A DNA stretch of 64,000 bases, taken from assembly GCA_024684435.1 (NCBI GenBank), contig JAIKWV010000033.1, forward strand, positions 44,923 to 108,922, in the 5' to 3' direction. A program made the position numbers and the translations under genes. Under the pieces are notes generated by a model, which ran no database searches, was not told the DNA's origin, and saw only the letters and a list, made by a program, of their open reading frames with translations. Positions 15,253-22,766 of this stretch are shown piece after piece (positions within the stretch are counted from its first letter, which is position 1; each line of letters starts with the position of its first letter). Origin of the DNA: Clostridiales bacterium (GTDB taxonomy: Bacteria; Bacillota; Clostridia; Oscillospirales; Acutalibacteraceae).

Positions 15253-17154
15253 ATGCAGGAAAGAATAAATCCACAGGAAAATTTATCATCTAACCAGGGA
15301 GATCGAAGCATTTTTGCGGATATAGACCCGATGAGACTTATCAGGGAGCTGCTCCGTCGTCTTTGGGCTGTCATAATGGTCGGTGTTATTGTCGGCGGAT
15401 GCTTCTATGTTTACGCCAAATCAAGGTTTGTGCCGCACTACTCCTCAAAAGCGGTGCTGGCCTTCACATTGACAACTTATGTTGATGTTAAGGACAGCGA
15501 CAACAATGTTGTCCAGACGCAGGAGGTCAAGAGCTTCTATGACAGGTCGGATATAGAAAGGTACACCTATTTCATCAAGAGCGATAAGATGGTGGGTATG
15601 GTAAAAGAGAATGTGGAACAGGCTCTTAACAAATCCGTCAGCTCAGGTGAAATAAGAAATGCGATAAAGGTCTCAGCCACCTCGGTCAACGGTATTATCG
15701 AAGTTACGGTTTCCGGAAACGACATAGAATTTATCAACGCGGTAATGTCGGTCCTTGTCGAGATATATCCGGGATATCTGCAAAATTTCAATTCCGGATT
15801 GGGTACTGACGTCATAAACGCTCCTACCACGCCAAGTATCTCAAACAGCGACGGAGCGGCAAAAAGCGGTATGACCGGTTTTGTTTTGGGCGCTTTGCTG
15901 ATAGTTGCCATTGTTGTTGTAAGCGAGATCCTCAACAATACTGTACGTAACGTAAACGATATCAAGAATAAGCTGAACGTTCGTATCCTCGGTTCTGTAC
16001 CGTACATCGAAGTGTTTGATGAAGGCGACGAAAGTCAAAAGGCTCACCCCGGTCTTCTGATAACGGACGAGCAAACGGTAAACTTCGACTTTGTTGAAAA
16101 CTTCAAGGCCATAAGAACCAAGATCGAAAACATAAACGCTCAGAATAACAGCAAGATCTTTGCTGTTACCAGTACATTTGAGGATGAAGGTAAAACGACT
16201 GTTACAGAGAACATTGCCTGTGCTCTGGCACAGAAGGGCAAGTCGGTCCTTCTTATCGACTGCGACCTTCGTAAACCCGCTGTTCTTAAAAACCTGGGCG
16301 TTAAGGAAGACGCTAACTACGGTCTTATCCCCATTATCAAGGGTACGTCCACATATGAAGAATCCATTAAGTTCATCAAGTCCGTTGGTATCTTTGTTCT
16401 TCCCACCGGCGGTATCACATCCCGCTCAACAGAGATCATGGACGTTGAAAAGGTACATGAGATATTCGACAGAGCCCGTGAAGAGTTCGATTACATTATA
16501 ATAGATACTCCGCCTGCGAGGATCGTTACCGACTGTCTTGTTCTTACGCCTTTCATTGACGCTGTTATCTACGCCATCAGAAACGACTATGCGAAGATCC
16601 AGCACATTTCCGAAACCATTGAAGAGATCAAATCCACAGGTGTTAATTTCGCCGGCGCGATCTTCACCATGGCTCCCATGGACGGTTACGGTAAGTACTA
16701 CAGACGTAAGAGATACCGTTATAATAAGTATTATAAAAACTATTCCGGATACGGCTACGGCAGCTACGGCTCGAAGAAGAAGGGCTACGGTTACGGTTAT
16801 GGCTACGGTTACGGCAGAGGCAGTTACGGCAGCTATGGCAGCTACGGCGGTTACGGTAAGGGCTACGGCGGTTACGGTAAGGGCTACGGCGGCTACGGTA
16901 AGGGCTATGGCGGATACGGTGGCTATGGCGGATACGGTGGCTACGGCGGTTATGGCAGCTATGGCGGCTACGGTTACGGCGGATACGGTTACAAGAGCAG
17001 AAGGAAGAAGAGAAAAGGTTCCGCGCCGCAGGGTGATGTAAATCCTGAGACGAAGAACACCGAGACAATGCCCGCCGAGGCTAATGCGCCGGAGACTTCC
17101 GCCGCTCCCAAGGAGAACACGAAGAAGACCAAAAAGAGCAAAGATAAGAAATAA
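15253..17154 (+). CDS. Fused Wzz-type adaptor and BY-kinase (CpsC-CpsD) with Gly/Tyr-rich tail
   Basis: 633 residues. A Wzz domain has its first helix near residues 37-56 and its second near 205-225. The ATPase follows: Walker A STFEDEGKTT near 306, Walker A' LLIDCDLRKP near 332 and Walker B FDYIIIDTPPA near 415. BY-kinases autophosphorylate a C-terminal tyrosine cluster to set polysaccharide chain length. Here that cluster is hugely expanded. Residues 477-581 hold about 35 tyrosines, mostly in GGY, GSY and GKGY units, then a basic stretch (KSRRKKRKG) and a Lys/Glu/Thr-rich end. The fusion of adaptor and kinase in one chain is known in Clostridia; the length and composition of the tail are not usual. 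Confidence 0.92.
   Translation: MQERINPQENLSSNQGDRSIFADIDPMRLIRELLRRLWAVIMVGVIVGGCFYVYAKSRFVPHYSSKAVLAFTLTTYVDVKDSDNNVVQTQEVKSFYDRSDIERYTYFIKSDKMVGMVKENVEQALNKSVSSGEIRNAIKVSATSVNGIIEVTVSGNDIEFINAVMSVLVEIYPGYLQNFNSGLGTDVINAPTTPSISNSDGAAKSGMTGFVLGALLIVAIVVVSEILNNTVRNVNDIKNKLNVRILGSVPYIEVFDEGDESQKAHPGLLITDEQTVNFDFVENFKAIRTKIENINAQNNSKIFAVTSTFEDEGKTTVTENIACALAQKGKSVLLIDCDLRKPAVLKNLGVKEDANYGLIPIIKGTSTYEESIKFIKSVGIFVLPTGGITSRSTEIMDVEKVHEIFDRAREEFDYIIIDTPPARIVTDCLVLTPFIDAVIYAIRNDYAKIQHISETIEEIKSTGVNFAGAIFTMAPMDGYGKYYRRKRYRYNKYYKNYSGYGYGSYGSKKKGYGYGYGYGYGRGSYGSYGSYGGYGKGYGGYGKGYGGYGKGYGGYGGYGGYGGYGGYGSYGGYGYGGYGYKSRRKKRKGSAPQGDVNPETKNTETMPAEANAPETSAAPKENTKKTKKSKDKK
16741..16992 (+). repeat. In-gene tandem repeat coding for the Gly-Tyr tail
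   Basis: The DNA is a run of GGCTAC / GGCGGTTACGG-type units. A 21-nt unit reading roughly GGCGGTTACGGTAAGGGCTA occurs three times between 16851 and 16920, followed by GGCTATGGCGGATACGG units. Synonymous third-position differences between units show the array is not a perfect recent expansion. Confidence 0.85.
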
Positions 17155-17163
17155 ATCTGTTTT

Positions 17164-17193
17164 CAGCCGGGTGACGTTGCAGTCATCCGGCTG
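17164..17193 (+). terminator. Possible terminator hairpin after the BY-kinase gene
   Basis: CAGCCGGGTGAC (17164-17175) pairs with GTCATCCGGCTG (17182-17193), 12 bp with one G-U, around a 6-nt loop. It begins 9 nt after the stop codon. It lacks an immediate T-tract, so efficient Rho-independent termination is doubtful. Confidence 0.4.
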
Positions 17194-17399
17194 ATCGTAT
17201 GTATGATCGAAAACATAACAGTATGTTATAAAAAAGTTTTTAACAGAGTTATCAACACTATATAAATATATAATACTATATATAGATAAGATATATTCCG
17301 CATATCCACATATGGTACTACAATATTTTTTTAAACTATTTAAACAGGTTTTCCACCGTTTTTACTGAAAATAAGGGGATTTTTAAGCGATATTTGTAC
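17194..17399. other. AT-rich non-coding stretch with DnaA-box-like words
   Basis: This belongs to the 328-nt gap between the BY-kinase gene and ylxM. It is very AT-rich with runs of TATA. It contains TTATCAACA (17249-17257, one mismatch to the DnaA box TTATCCACA), ATATCCACA (17302-17310, one mismatch) and TTTTCCACC (17349-17357, two mismatches). I see no ORF of note. Without dnaA or dnaN nearby I do not call it an origin. Confidence 0.3.
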
Positions 17400-17428
17400 T
17401 TGACACGGTCAATATTTTTTAGTATAAT
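17400..17428 (+). promoter_or_regulatory. Consensus sigma-A promoter of the ylxM-ffh-rpsP-trmD operon
   Basis: Perfect TTGACA (17400-17405), a 17-nt spacer and perfect TATAAT (17423-17428). It lies 54 nt upstream of ylxM and is one of the two strongest promoters in the window, as expected for SRP and ribosomal genes. Confidence 0.88.
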
Positions 17429-17482
17429 ACCAACTTGTAAAGACAAAAACCTTTACGCAGTTCGCAACGGAGGACATAAGTC

Positions 17483-17848
17483 ATGGCAAAAAATTTTGAA
17501 ACAGCGATCCTGCTGGATTTTTACGGAGACATGCTCACGGAGAAGCAGCGCGATTTCCTTGAATACTACTATAACGATGACCTTTCACTGTCCGAAATTG
17601 CGGAGAATGAAGGAATAACCCGTCAGGGCGTACGTGATGCCATAAAGCGTGCGGAGGCTCAGCTTATCGATATGGAGAATCGTCTGGAGCTTGCAAAGCG
17701 TTTTGAGGAGATGCGGGAGGGCATGAACGAGATAATCAGCTATGCCACCCAGATAAGCGAATACAACCTTCATCACGGTATGGTCAGAGAGATCAACGAC
17801 TATACGGTCAAGATCAAAACGATTGCGCAGGTTTTGCTTGAATCATAA
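17483..17848 (+). CDS. ylxM: YlxM family HTH protein (UPF0122)
   Basis: 121 residues, normal for the family. A sigma-70 region-4-like helix-turn-helix is visible (LSLSEIAENEGITRQGVRDA, residues 34-53), followed by a helical C-terminus. YlxM is the conserved partner encoded just before ffh and is thought to modulate signal-recognition-particle GTPase activity. GGAGGA precedes the ATG at normal distance, and ffh follows 19 nt later. Confidence 0.93.
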   Translation: MAKNFETAILLDFYGDMLTEKQRDFLEYYYNDDLSLSEIAENEGITRQGVRDAIKRAEAQLIDMENRLELAKRFEEMREGMNEIISYATQISEYNLHHGMVREINDYTVKIKTIAQVLLES

Positions 17849-17867
17849 TACACGGTGGTGAAACAAA

Positions 17868-19226
17868 TTGGCTTTTGAAGGACTATCCGACCGTCTGGAA
17901 GCGGCGTTCAAAAGATTAAGAAGCAAAGGCAGTCTTACAGAGGCTGACGTTAAGGATGCCATGCGAGAGGTGCGCCTTGCACTTCTTGAGGCGGATGTAA
18001 ACTATAAGGTTGCCAAGGATTTTACCAATAAAGTTACGGAACGCGCCATCGGCGCTCAGGTCATGGAGAGCCTTACCCCGGCGCAGATGGTGATAAAAAT
18101 AGTCAACGAAGAGCTTATCGAGCTCATGGGCGGAACAAGGTCAAGGCTTGCAATAGCGCCCCATCCTCCCACGGTGGTCATGATGTGCGGACTTCAGGGT
18201 TCAGGTAAGACCACCCACAGCACAAAGATAGCTCTCATGCTTAAAAATCAGGGGCACAGGCCTTTGCTTGTTGCCTGTGATATTTACCGTCCCGCGGCGA
18301 TCAAACAGCTTCAGGTCATAGGTGAAAAGGCGGGCGTACCGGTGTTTGAGATGGGCACGGAAAACCCGGTCATAATAGCCAGAGAGGCTGTAAAGCACGC
18401 AAAGGACAAGGGTTACGATTATGTGTTCTTAGACACCGCAGGCCGTCTCCACGTGGACGAGGAGCTTATGACGGAGCTTAAGAACATCAAGGCTGAGGTC
18501 CATCCCCACGAGATCCTTTTGGTGGTCGACGCGATGACCGGTCAGGACGCGGTGAACGTTGCCACATCGTTTAACGACGCTTTGGGGATCGACGGTCTTG
18601 TTCTTACAAAGCTGGACGGCGACACCAGAGGCGGCGCGGCACTTTCAGCCCGCGCGGTAACAGGCAAGCCAATAAAGTTCGTGGGTATAGGCGAAAAGCT
18701 GGGAGACCTGGACTATTTCCATCCGGACAGGATGGCGTCCCGTATTCTTGGCATGGGCGATGTGCTTTCGCTCATCGAAAAGGCCGAGCAGGCTCTTGAT
18801 GAAAAAGAGGCTGCCAGGCTGGAGAAAAGGCTTCGCAAAAACAAATTCGACTTTAACGACCTGCTTGCTCAGTTCGCTCAGATACGCAGGCTCGGTTCGA
18901 TAAAAGACACTCTGTCGCTTATCCCGGGTCTTGGCAACAAGATCAAGGACGTGGATATTGACGAGGGCGTTTTTGACAGGACTCAGGCGATCATATATTC
19001 AATGACTCCCAAGGAGAGGGAAAACCCGGACATCATCAATCCTTCCCGCAAGCGCCGTATCGCGGCAGGCTGCGGAATGAACGTTGAGGATGTGAACAAG
19101 CTGCTTGCACAGCTCAAGCAGATGCAGAAGATGTTCAAGCAGATGAACGGCAAGGGCTCAAAAAAGAAAATGCGCCGTTTTAACCAGATGTCAGGTATGG
19201 GCGGCGGCTTCCCCGGATTTCAGTAA
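17868..19226 (+). CDS. ffh: Signal recognition particle GTPase Ffh (SRP54)
   Basis: 452 residues, standard length. The N domain is followed by the GTPase with GLQGSGKTT (G1, near residue 107), DTAGR (G3, near 191) and TKLDGD (G4, near 246). A Met-rich M domain with the RNA- and signal-binding segment INPSRKRRIAAGCG follows, and the protein ends in GMGGGFPGFQ. It targets membrane and secreted proteins to FtsY/SecYEG. The start is TTG (reads MAFEGLSDRL, the family's usual start) with GGTGGTG upstream. Confidence 0.98.
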   Translation: MAFEGLSDRLEAAFKRLRSKGSLTEADVKDAMREVRLALLEADVNYKVAKDFTNKVTERAIGAQVMESLTPAQMVIKIVNEELIELMGGTRSRLAIAPHPPTVVMMCGLQGSGKTTHSTKIALMLKNQGHRPLLVACDIYRPAAIKQLQVIGEKAGVPVFEMGTENPVIIAREAVKHAKDKGYDYVFLDTAGRLHVDEELMTELKNIKAEVHPHEILLVVDAMTGQDAVNVATSFNDALGIDGLVLTKLDGDTRGGAALSARAVTGKPIKFVGIGEKLGDLDYFHPDRMASRILGMGDVLSLIEKAEQALDEKEAARLEKRLRKNKFDFNDLLAQFAQIRRLGSIKDTLSLIPGLGNKIKDVDIDEGVFDRTQAIIYSMTPKERENPDIINPSRKRRIAAGCGMNVEDVNKLLAQLKQMQKMFKQMNGKGSKKKMRRFNQMSGMGGGFPGFQ

Positions 19227-19294
19227 TATCGGTAATAATGTGTGACAACACAGTATTTATAAAAAACATATCTATATTTTGGAGGTAATTTATC

Positions 19295-19540
19295 ATGGCA
19301 GTAAAAATCAGATTGCGCCGTATGGGCGCGAAGAAAGCACCCTTCTATCGCATCGTTGTTGCGGATTCACGTTATCCTCGTGACGGCAGATTCATAGAGA
19401 GTCTCGGCACTTACAACCCTCTTATGGATCCCCCCGAGGTCAAGATCGACGCTGAGAAGGCACAGCAGTGGATAGCTAACGGCGCACAGCCCACCGATAC
19501 CGTTAAGGTTCTCATGAAGAAAAACGGCATCATTAAATAA
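19295..19540 (+). CDS. rpsP: 30S ribosomal protein S16
   Basis: 81 residues with the typical start [20 protein letters not shown] and the segment [18 protein letters not shown] lies 8-9 nt before the ATG. Its place after ffh and before a KH protein, rimM and trmD is the standard Firmicutes order. Confidence 0.98.
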   Translation: MAVKIRLRRMGAKKAPFYRIVVADSRYPRDGRFIESLGTYNPLMDPPEVKIDAEKAQQWIANGAQPTDTVKVLMKKNGIIK

Positions 19541-19552
19541 GGAGTGTTTATT

Positions 19553-19786
19553 TTGAAGGATTTATTGATAACAATAGCACAAGGTCTTGTTGATGACCCT
19601 TCAGCAGTCACCGTTGACGTTGACGAACCCAACGAGGAGGGCGTGACCGTTTACCACCTTCACGTCGGTGAGTCAGATATGGGCAGAGTTATCGGTAAGC
19701 AGGGCAGAATAGCAAAGGCTATCCGCACCGTTATGCGCGCCGCTGCCACAAGAAACGACCAAAAGGTTTCTGTAGAAATTGATTAA
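19553..19786 (+). CDS. khpA: KH-domain RNA-binding protein KhpA (YlqC)
   Basis: 77 residues from the TTG at 19553. GGAG (19541-19544) stands 8 nt before this TTG, whereas the GTG at 19544 overlaps the Shine-Dalgarno and adds three unusual residues. The single KH fold has the GxxG loop in GRVIGKQGRIAKAIRTVM. KhpA pairs with KhpB (Jag) to bind RNAs and affects cell elongation and division. It overlaps rimM by 8 nt. Confidence 0.92.
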   Translation: MKDLLITIAQGLVDDPSAVTVDVDEPNEEGVTVYHLHVGESDMGRVIGKQGRIAKAIRTVMRAAATRNDQKVSVEID

Positions 19787-20300
19787 GAAGTATCTGGAAA
19801 TAGGAGAGATTGTCGGCACACACGGGGTCCGCGGAGAATTGCGGGTAAACCCGTGGTGCGACAGCCCTCTCTTTTTTAAAAAATTTAAGACCTTGTATTT
19901 TGACTCTGAGGGCGCCCGCAGTATAGCTGTGAAGTCCTGCCGCCCTCACGGCAATATAGTGTTGCTTTGTCTGGAAGGTGTAGACAGCGTTGAGACTGCC
20001 TCGGCTCTCCGTGGCAAGGTTCTTTTTATACGCAGACAGGACGCCGGACTTGAAAAGGGCAAGTATTTTATTGCCGAACTGATAGACTGCCGTGTTATAG
20101 ACGCCGACGATGAAAGTGTGGTTTACGGCGCGCTTACCGATGTAAGTCAGACCGGAGCCAACGATGTCTGGCACATAACCGGAAATGACGGAAAAGAATA
20201 TCTGCTGCCAGCCATACCTCCCGTTGTGATAAGTGTGGACGTGGAAGCGGGAATAATAAAAATCAGACCTTTAAAGGGAATTTTTGACAATGAGAATTGA
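19779..20300 (+). CDS. rimM: Ribosome maturation factor RimM
   Basis: 173 residues. The N-terminal beta-barrel begins [19 protein letters not shown], as in all RimM proteins; the C-terminal PRC-barrel has [20 protein letters not shown]. RimM assists assembly of the 30S head by binding S19. The start is a TTG inside the end of khpA, and the end overlaps trmD, so the three genes are translationally coupled. Confidence 0.96.
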   Translation: MIKKYLEIGEIVGTHGVRGELRVNPWCDSPLFFKKFKTLYFDSEGARSIAVKSCRPHGNIVLLCLEGVDSVETASALRGKVLFIRRQDAGLEKGKYFIAELIDCRVIDADDESVVYGALTDVSQTGANDVWHITGNDGKEYLLPAIPPVVISVDVEAGIIKIRPLKGIFDNEN

Positions 20301-21033
20301 CATAATGACGCTTTTCCCCGAAATGTGTGATACCGTACTCAATGAAAGCATAATCGGCAGAGCGCGGGCCGCGGGAGTTTTTACCGCAAAATGTCACCAG
20401 ATAAGGGATTACAGCACCGACAAGCACCGCAGGACAGACTTTGCGCCATATGGGGGAGGCATGGGTATGCTCATGCAGACTCAACCCATATACGACTGTT
20501 TTATGTCAGTATGCGAGCAGGCGGGCGTAAGACCCCATCTGATCTATATGTCCCCCCAGGGAAAGGTGCTCACTCAGGAGCGGGTGAAGGAGCTTTCACA
20601 GATGGACAATATCGCCATACTCTGCGGTCATTATGAGGGTATCGACGAGCGTGTAATAGAGGAGATAGTGGATGAGGAGATATCCGTAGGGGACTATGTT
20701 ATCACCGGCGGTGAACTGCCTGCCCTTATCCTTGTGGACGCTGTGGCGAGAATGCTCCCCGGTGTGCTTGCGGAGGAGGAATCATTTGAGGAGGAGAGCC
20801 ATTATTCATCTCTGCTGGAATATCCCCAGTATACCCGTCCCTTTGAGTGGAGGGGCAGGCAGGTTCCTGAGATACTTATTTCCGGACACCACGGAAACAT
20901 AGAAAAATGGCGCAGACAGCAGGCGCTGGAACGCACCGCTGAACGCAGACCGGATCTGCTTAAAAAAGCTGAGCTGACAAAAGCCGATCTGGAATTTCTT
21001 AAGTCCATTGGGTTTGATGAGGACGACGAATAA
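20290..21033 (+). CDS. trmD: tRNA (guanine-37-N1)-methyltransferase
   Basis: 247 residues from the ATG at 20290 ([12 protein letters not shown], the family start). The SPOUT trefoil-knot AdoMet site is clear: [15 protein letters not shown] and [15 protein letters not shown]. It methylates G37 next to the anticodon and prevents +1 frameshifting. It overlaps rimM by 11 nt. The usual next gene, rplS, is not here. Confidence 0.97.
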   Translation: MRIDIMTLFPEMCDTVLNESIIGRARAAGVFTAKCHQIRDYSTDKHRRTDFAPYGGGMGMLMQTQPIYDCFMSVCEQAGVRPHLIYMSPQGKVLTQERVKELSQMDNIAILCGHYEGIDERVIEEIVDEEISVGDYVITGGELPALILVDAVARMLPGVLAEEESFEEESHYSSLLEYPQYTRPFEWRGRQVPEILISGHHGNIEKWRRQQALERTAERRPDLLKKAELTKADLEFLKSIGFDEDDE

Positions 21034-21069
21034 TTTGTGTTCTGAATAATTAACGGACGGTTTGTCTTT

Positions 21070-21633
21070 ATGAAACTACTGTTAAAGCTGTTTATAACAT
21101 TTTTTAAGATTGGAATAATGACCTTCGGCGGAGGCATAGCAATGCTGCCCATGCTTCAGCGCGAGGTGGTCGAAAAAAACAAATGGGCCACAGAAGACGA
21201 GCTGATAGACTATTTTGCCATTGGTCAGTGTACCCCGGGAATAATAGCGGTGAACACTGCTACGTTTATAGGCTACAGGAAAAAGGGCGTAATAGGCGGG
21301 ATCTTTAGCACCCTTGGTGTGATCACGCCGTCGATAATCGTAATAACTGCAATTGCCGCTCTTATCAGCAACTTTTCTGACAACGAGATCGTCCTTCATG
21401 CCTTTGCCGGCATAAGGGTCGCGGTCTGCGCCCTGATCTTTGCCGCGATAGTAAAGCTCATAAAGAATAACTTTAAGAAAACAGATGAATACAGACTGCA
21501 CATAGCCATTCAGATAATATTAGCCGTGACAGCATTTGTCGTTGTTGCGGTGCTGGGAAGATCACCTGTGTGGGTGGTAGTGGGCGCATCCGCTGCCGGA
21601 CTTGTTCTGGGAAAGTGGGGTGCGGGCAAATGA
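21070..21633 (+). CDS. Chromate transporter family half-protein (ChrA N-type)
   Basis: 187 residues, about five to six membrane helices. The family signature FKIGIMTFGGGIAMLPMLQ lies near the N-terminus, followed by FAIGQCTPGIIAVNTATFIG. It is one half of a split ChrA pair; the partner starts in an ATGA overlap. Split pairs are thought to work as heterodimers, but whether they export chromate in vivo is often unproven. The Shine-Dalgarno is poor. Probably co-transcribed with trmD (36-nt gap). Confidence 0.9.
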   Translation: MKLLLKLFITFFKIGIMTFGGGIAMLPMLQREVVEKNKWATEDELIDYFAIGQCTPGIIAVNTATFIGYRKKGVIGGIFSTLGVITPSIIVITAIAALISNFSDNEIVLHAFAGIRVAVCALIFAAIVKLIKNNFKKTDEYRLHIAIQIILAVTAFVVVAVLGRSPVWVVVGASAAGLVLGKWGAGK

Positions 21634-22205
21634 CGTTGCTGACCCTTTGCTATGAGTTCTTCAAGGTGGGTTTGTTCTCTGTGGGCGGCGGCCTGGCTAC
21701 TCTGCCATTCCTCAGCGATATGTCTCTCAGGCACCCCGACTGGTTCTCCATGCAGATGCTTTCCGATATGGTAGCGATCTCGGAATCCACACCCGGACCT
21801 ATGGGCATAAATATGTCTACCTATGTGGGATACACCGTTGCGGGCATACCCGGCGCGCTGGCGGCGACCCTTTCTCTGGTTTTCCCGTCTCTGGTCATCA
21901 TCACGGTAATAGCCGGATTCATGAGCAGATTCATCGAAAACAAGTACGTCAAATGGGTATTTTCAGGCGTCAGACCGGCGGTGATAGGGCTTATCTCCGC
22001 GGCGGGATTTTCGGTGTTCCGGGTAGCTGTTTTTACGGACTCAGAGGCAACGAATATCATCAGGCTGTTAAGTTCGGTAAACCCTGTATGCCTTTGCGTG
22101 TTTATCGTCCTTGCCCTGTTGACTCAGCTTAAATATACAAGGAAATTACACCCTATATTGTATATAATCGTCGGCGCGGTAATAGGAATTGTGTTTAAGC
22201 TTTGA
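21630..22205 (+). CDS. Chromate transporter family half-protein (second subunit)
   Basis: 191 residues from the ATG at 21630, which overlaps the preceding stop as ATGA. The signature FKVGLFSVGGGLATLPFLSD and the segment AISESTPGPMGINMSTYVGY mirror the first half. It has about six membrane helices. It pairs with the preceding gene to form a full ChrA-type carrier. Confidence 0.9.
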   Translation: MTLLTLCYEFFKVGLFSVGGGLATLPFLSDMSLRHPDWFSMQMLSDMVAISESTPGPMGINMSTYVGYTVAGIPGALAATLSLVFPSLVIITVIAGFMSRFIENKYVKWVFSGVRPAVIGLISAAGFSVFRVAVFTDSEATNIIRLLSSVNPVCLCVFIVLALLTQLKYTRKLHPILYIIVGAVIGIVFKL

Positions 22206-22240
22206 TTTGATAACTTTGTTATATTTGCATATAAAGTACA

Positions 22241-22275
22241 TTTGACCTGCCGTTTTGTAAAAATGGCAGGTCAAA
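22241..22275 (+). terminator. Possible terminator hairpin after the chromate transporter pair
   Basis: TTTGACCTGCC (22241-22251) pairs perfectly with GGCAGGTCAAA (22265-22275). The loop GTTTTGTAAAAAT can extend the stem. There is no T-tract afterwards, so its strength is uncertain. It lies 36 nt after the stop and before the HPr promoter. Confidence 0.45.
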
Positions 22276-22352
22276 ATATGTGTAAAATATACAAATAATG
22301 ACAGGTACAAATATTGCAGTTTGGAGTACAAGCCGAAGTTTTTTTCAACCCG

Positions 22353-22380
22353 TTGACGAAGTAAACTTTTGTGATATAAT
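22353..22380 (+). promoter_or_regulatory. Promoter of the HPr gene
   Basis: TTGACG (22353-22358), a 16-nt spacer and TATAAT (22375-22380), with TGA just before the -10 forming an extended -10 element. It gives a leader of about 40 nt. Confidence 0.75.
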
Positions 22381-22428
22381 TGTACTGTAAGCAGTTAGTC
22401 ATTTCAGTTTATAGGGAGATTTTTTATT

Positions 22429-22692
22429 ATGTACGTAAAAGATGTTGTTGTTCAGAATCAGGTAGGTCTTCATGCTCGTCCGGCTACATTTTTTATTCAG
22501 AAGGCTAACGAATTCAAGTCAGCGATTTGGGTTGAGAAGGAAGAACGCCGCGTAAATGCGAAAAGCTTACTGGGCGTACTCTCTCTCGGCATTGTCGGCG
22601 GCGCGCAGATCCGTATAATTGCCGGCGGCGCTGATGAAAAGCAGGCAGTCGATGAACTTGTAGCTCTTGTGGAGTCCGGATTCTCAGAATAA
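22429..22692 (+). CDS. ptsH: HPr family phosphocarrier protein
   Basis: 87 residues. The active-site histidine is in VGLHARPATFF (H15), and the regulatory-serine helix is in NAKSLLGVLSLGI (S46). Both phosphorylation sites are present, so it could act in the PTS and in HPr kinase/CcpA signalling. It is single-gene: own promoter upstream, strong terminator 18 nt after the stop. No enzyme I or EII genes are in the window. A Crh-like role is less likely because Crh lacks the histidine. Confidence 0.93.
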   Translation: MYVKDVVVQNQVGLHARPATFFIQKANEFKSAIWVEKEERRVNAKSLLGVLSLGIVGGAQIRIIAGGADEKQAVDELVALVESGFSE

Positions 22693-22709
22693 TTCAGGAT
22701 ATATAAATT

Positions 22710-22744
22710 CAGGGAATGTGTTGTTTAACGCATTCCCTGTTTTT
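22710..22744 (+). terminator. Rho-independent terminator of the HPr gene
   Basis: CAGGGAATGTG (22710-22720) pairs with CGCATTCCCTG (22729-22739), 11 bp with one G-U, followed by TTTTT. It lies between convergent genes and may also stop transcripts from the recombinase gene. Confidence 0.88.
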
Positions 22745-22766
22745 GCATATTTTCGGCAAAGTGATA

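Noticed and set aside
16538..17068. Additional genes in other frames over the Gly-Tyr repeat (both strands)
   Set aside because: They are Arg/Thr/Ser-rich shadows of the GGY repeat with no ribosome sites.
17194..17399. Replication origin
   Set aside because: DnaA-box-like words and AT-rich DNA are present, but dnaA, dnaN, recF or gyrase genes are absent and the words are imperfect.
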